From: Tahibacter aquaticus
GTDB taxonomy: Bacteria > Pseudomonadota > Gammaproteobacteria > Xanthomonadales > Rhodanobacteraceae
Assembly (NCBI RefSeq): GCF_004363655.1
Contig: NZ_SNZH01000005.1
Span: forward strand, 1 to 64,000
Length of the DNA stretch: 64,000 nt
Direction of reading: 5' to 3'
Below, piece after piece: positions 63,012 through 64,000 of this stretch (positions are counted from its first letter, which is position 1; every line of letters starts with the position of its first letter). The notes beneath the pieces are model-generated. The model was not told where the DNA came from and did not search any database. It saw only the letters and a list, made by a program, of their open reading frames with translations. The position numbers and the translations under genes were made by a program.

Positions 63012-64000
63012 ATGCGAATTCGCTGGAGTTTTGCTTGTCTGTTGCTGACCGCCTGGGGTGGCGCGTCATACGCAGCAGAAAGTGCGGTGCCAACGGCCTT
63101 CCGCGCCCAGGTGCTGCCGTTGTCCCAGGTCGATTCCGTTGCACTGCCGGCCATGAACCGCAGTAAGGTCGATAGGGAAGACATCGCCGACGAAGCGCGC
63201 GGCCTGCCGCCGCGCTTCGCCCTGCCGCATGCAATGAAGATCACCACCGGCAAGGCCGGCACCTGGGAACGCATCGATACCACGACCAGCATCTGGCGCT
63301 ATCACGTGAAGACGCCGGATGCGGCATCGCTGAACATCGGCTTCACCAAATTCTGGCTGCCGAAAGACGCCAGCATACGGCTGTACTCGCCTGACGGCGT
63401 GGAGCGGATAGGACCGCTGACCGCCGCGGACAACCGCGCTTCCCGCCAATACTGGACGCCGGTGGTGCGCGCAGCCGAACTGGTCGTCGAAGTGACCATT
63501 CCGACGGCGCAAGTGGCCGAGCTGGAACTGGAGATCGGCCAGGTCGGCCAGGGCTATCGCGGCTTCGGCGGCCGCAAGGACGGCAAGCGCGGCGACCTGC
63601 CGCCCGACAGTTCCGGTGCCTGCAACATGGACGTGAAATGCCTGCTCAATGCCGATCCCTGGCAGGACAACGTACGTGCTGTCGCGGCATACACCTTGAA
63701 CGGCATTCGCTTCTGCACTGGCTCGCTGGTCAACAATACGGCACAAGACACCAAGCTCTACTTCGCCACAGCCAACCACTGCCTCGATAGCCAGGCAGAG
63801 GCCGATACCGTCGTCACCTACTGGAACTACAACAACACGACCTGCCGTATTCCCGGCAGCGCGGCCAGCGGCCAGGACGGCGACGGCCCGCTCAACCAGT
63901 CGATTTCCGGTTCGACACTGCGCGCCACCTTCGCCGGTTCGGACTTCACCCTGCTGGAACTCAACGGCCAGGTGCCGCAGGCCTTCGGCCAGTACTGGGC
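63012..64000 (+). CDS. Secreted trypsin-fold endopeptidase, lysyl/arginyl endopeptidase-like (3' end beyond window)
   Basis: 329 residues visible, frame open at the edge. A signal peptide (SFACLLLTAWGGASYA) comes first. A pro-region of about 180 residues has SIWRYHVKTPDAASLNIGF, DASIRLYSPDG and WTPVVRAAELVVEV, as in precursors of Lysobacter and Achromobacter endopeptidases. The mature-like part begins near SGACNMDVKC. It shows FCTGSLVNN, the catalytic His in ATANHCLDS (about 255) and the probable catalytic Asp in SDFTLLEL; the Ser (GDSGG) is past the edge. It cleaves proteins after Lys or Arg outside the cell if the family holds. The ATG follows an AT-rich divergent region. Confidence 0.88.
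   Translation, partial: MRIRWSFACLLLTAWGGASYAAESAVPTAFRAQVLPLSQVDSVALPAMNRSKVDREDIADEARGLPPRFALPHAMKITTGKAGTWERIDTTTSIWRYHVKTPDAASLNIGFTKFWLPKDASIRLYSPDGVERIGPLTAADNRASRQYWTPVVRAAELVVEVTIPTAQVAELELEIGQVGQGYRGFGGRKDGKRGDLPPDSSGACNMDVKCLLNADPWQDNVRAVAAYTLNGIRFCTGSLVNNTAQDTKLYFATANHCLDSQAEADTVVTYWNYNNTTCRIPGSAASGQDGDGPLNQSISGSTLRATFAGSDFTLLELNGQVPQAFGQYW

Noticed and set aside
1-64000. CRISPR arrays, tRNA or rRNA genes, insertion sequences and attachment sites
   Set aside because: No regularly spaced repeats, no cloverleaf-like segments, no transposase or integrase motifs were noticed; a tRNAscan or IS search could still find small elements.

Overview
The window is GC-rich, densely coding DNA. 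It most resembles a gammaproteobacterium of the Lysobacterales (Xanthomonadales) type. This is inferred from the secreted Lys-C/Arg-C-like protease at the right end, the acnD-prpF propionate genes, the large cyclic beta-glucan synthase and the overall gene style; no rRNA or other taxonomic marker is present.

Region 1 (1-38571) is the right-hand part of a trans-AT polyketide gene cluster, mostly on the minus strand. It ends in two giant PKS genes. The 4543-residue protein (7847-21478) carries, ahead of its first ketosynthase, a DUF2156/MprF-like acyltransferase-fold domain and a PLP domain of the tryptophanase/tyrosine phenol-lyase family. It continues KS-DH-KR-ACP-KS-KR-ACP-KS-ACP. A stand-alone ACP precedes it. 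The next PKS (1-7673, cut by the left edge) opens with a winged-helix/GNAT/ACP starter module, then KS-DH-KR-ACP-KS. No module contains an AT domain. Accessory genes are a P450, a PksH-like enoyl-CoA hydratase and PksF-like decarboxylating KS (half of an HMG beta-branching cassette), a PksD-type acyl hydrolase, an Sfp-type phosphopantetheinyl transferase, a MATE exporter, an NtrY/NtrC-like two-component pair, and three enzymes (flavin amine oxidase, ThDP keto-acid decarboxylase, aldehyde dehydrogenase) that together could turn an amino acid into a one-carbon-shorter acid. The malonyl-loading AT, HMG synthase and PksI-type decarboxylase are not seen and may lie beyond the left edge.

Region 2 (38572-43889) is a loose stretch of small membrane or glycine-zipper proteins. 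It includes a 24-residue membrane peptide and two apparently damaged genes: an NHL/TIGR03118-like gene interrupted by an in-frame TGA, and an internally shortened beta-barrel-type protein.

Region 3 (44220-55026) pairs a membrane phosphoglycerol-transferase-type enzyme with a 2834-residue cyclic beta-1,2-glucan synthase. They probably make and decorate periplasmic glucans. Two inverted-repeat units follow the synthase.

Region 4 (55260-64000) holds acnD and prpF of the 2-methylcitrate cycle, divergent from a citrate-synthase-fold protein with an N-terminal HTH. Then come a saccharopine-dehydrogenase-like reductase, an unrecognised protein with a PD-(D/E)XK-like signature, and the start of a secreted trypsin-fold endopeptidase that runs off the right edge.
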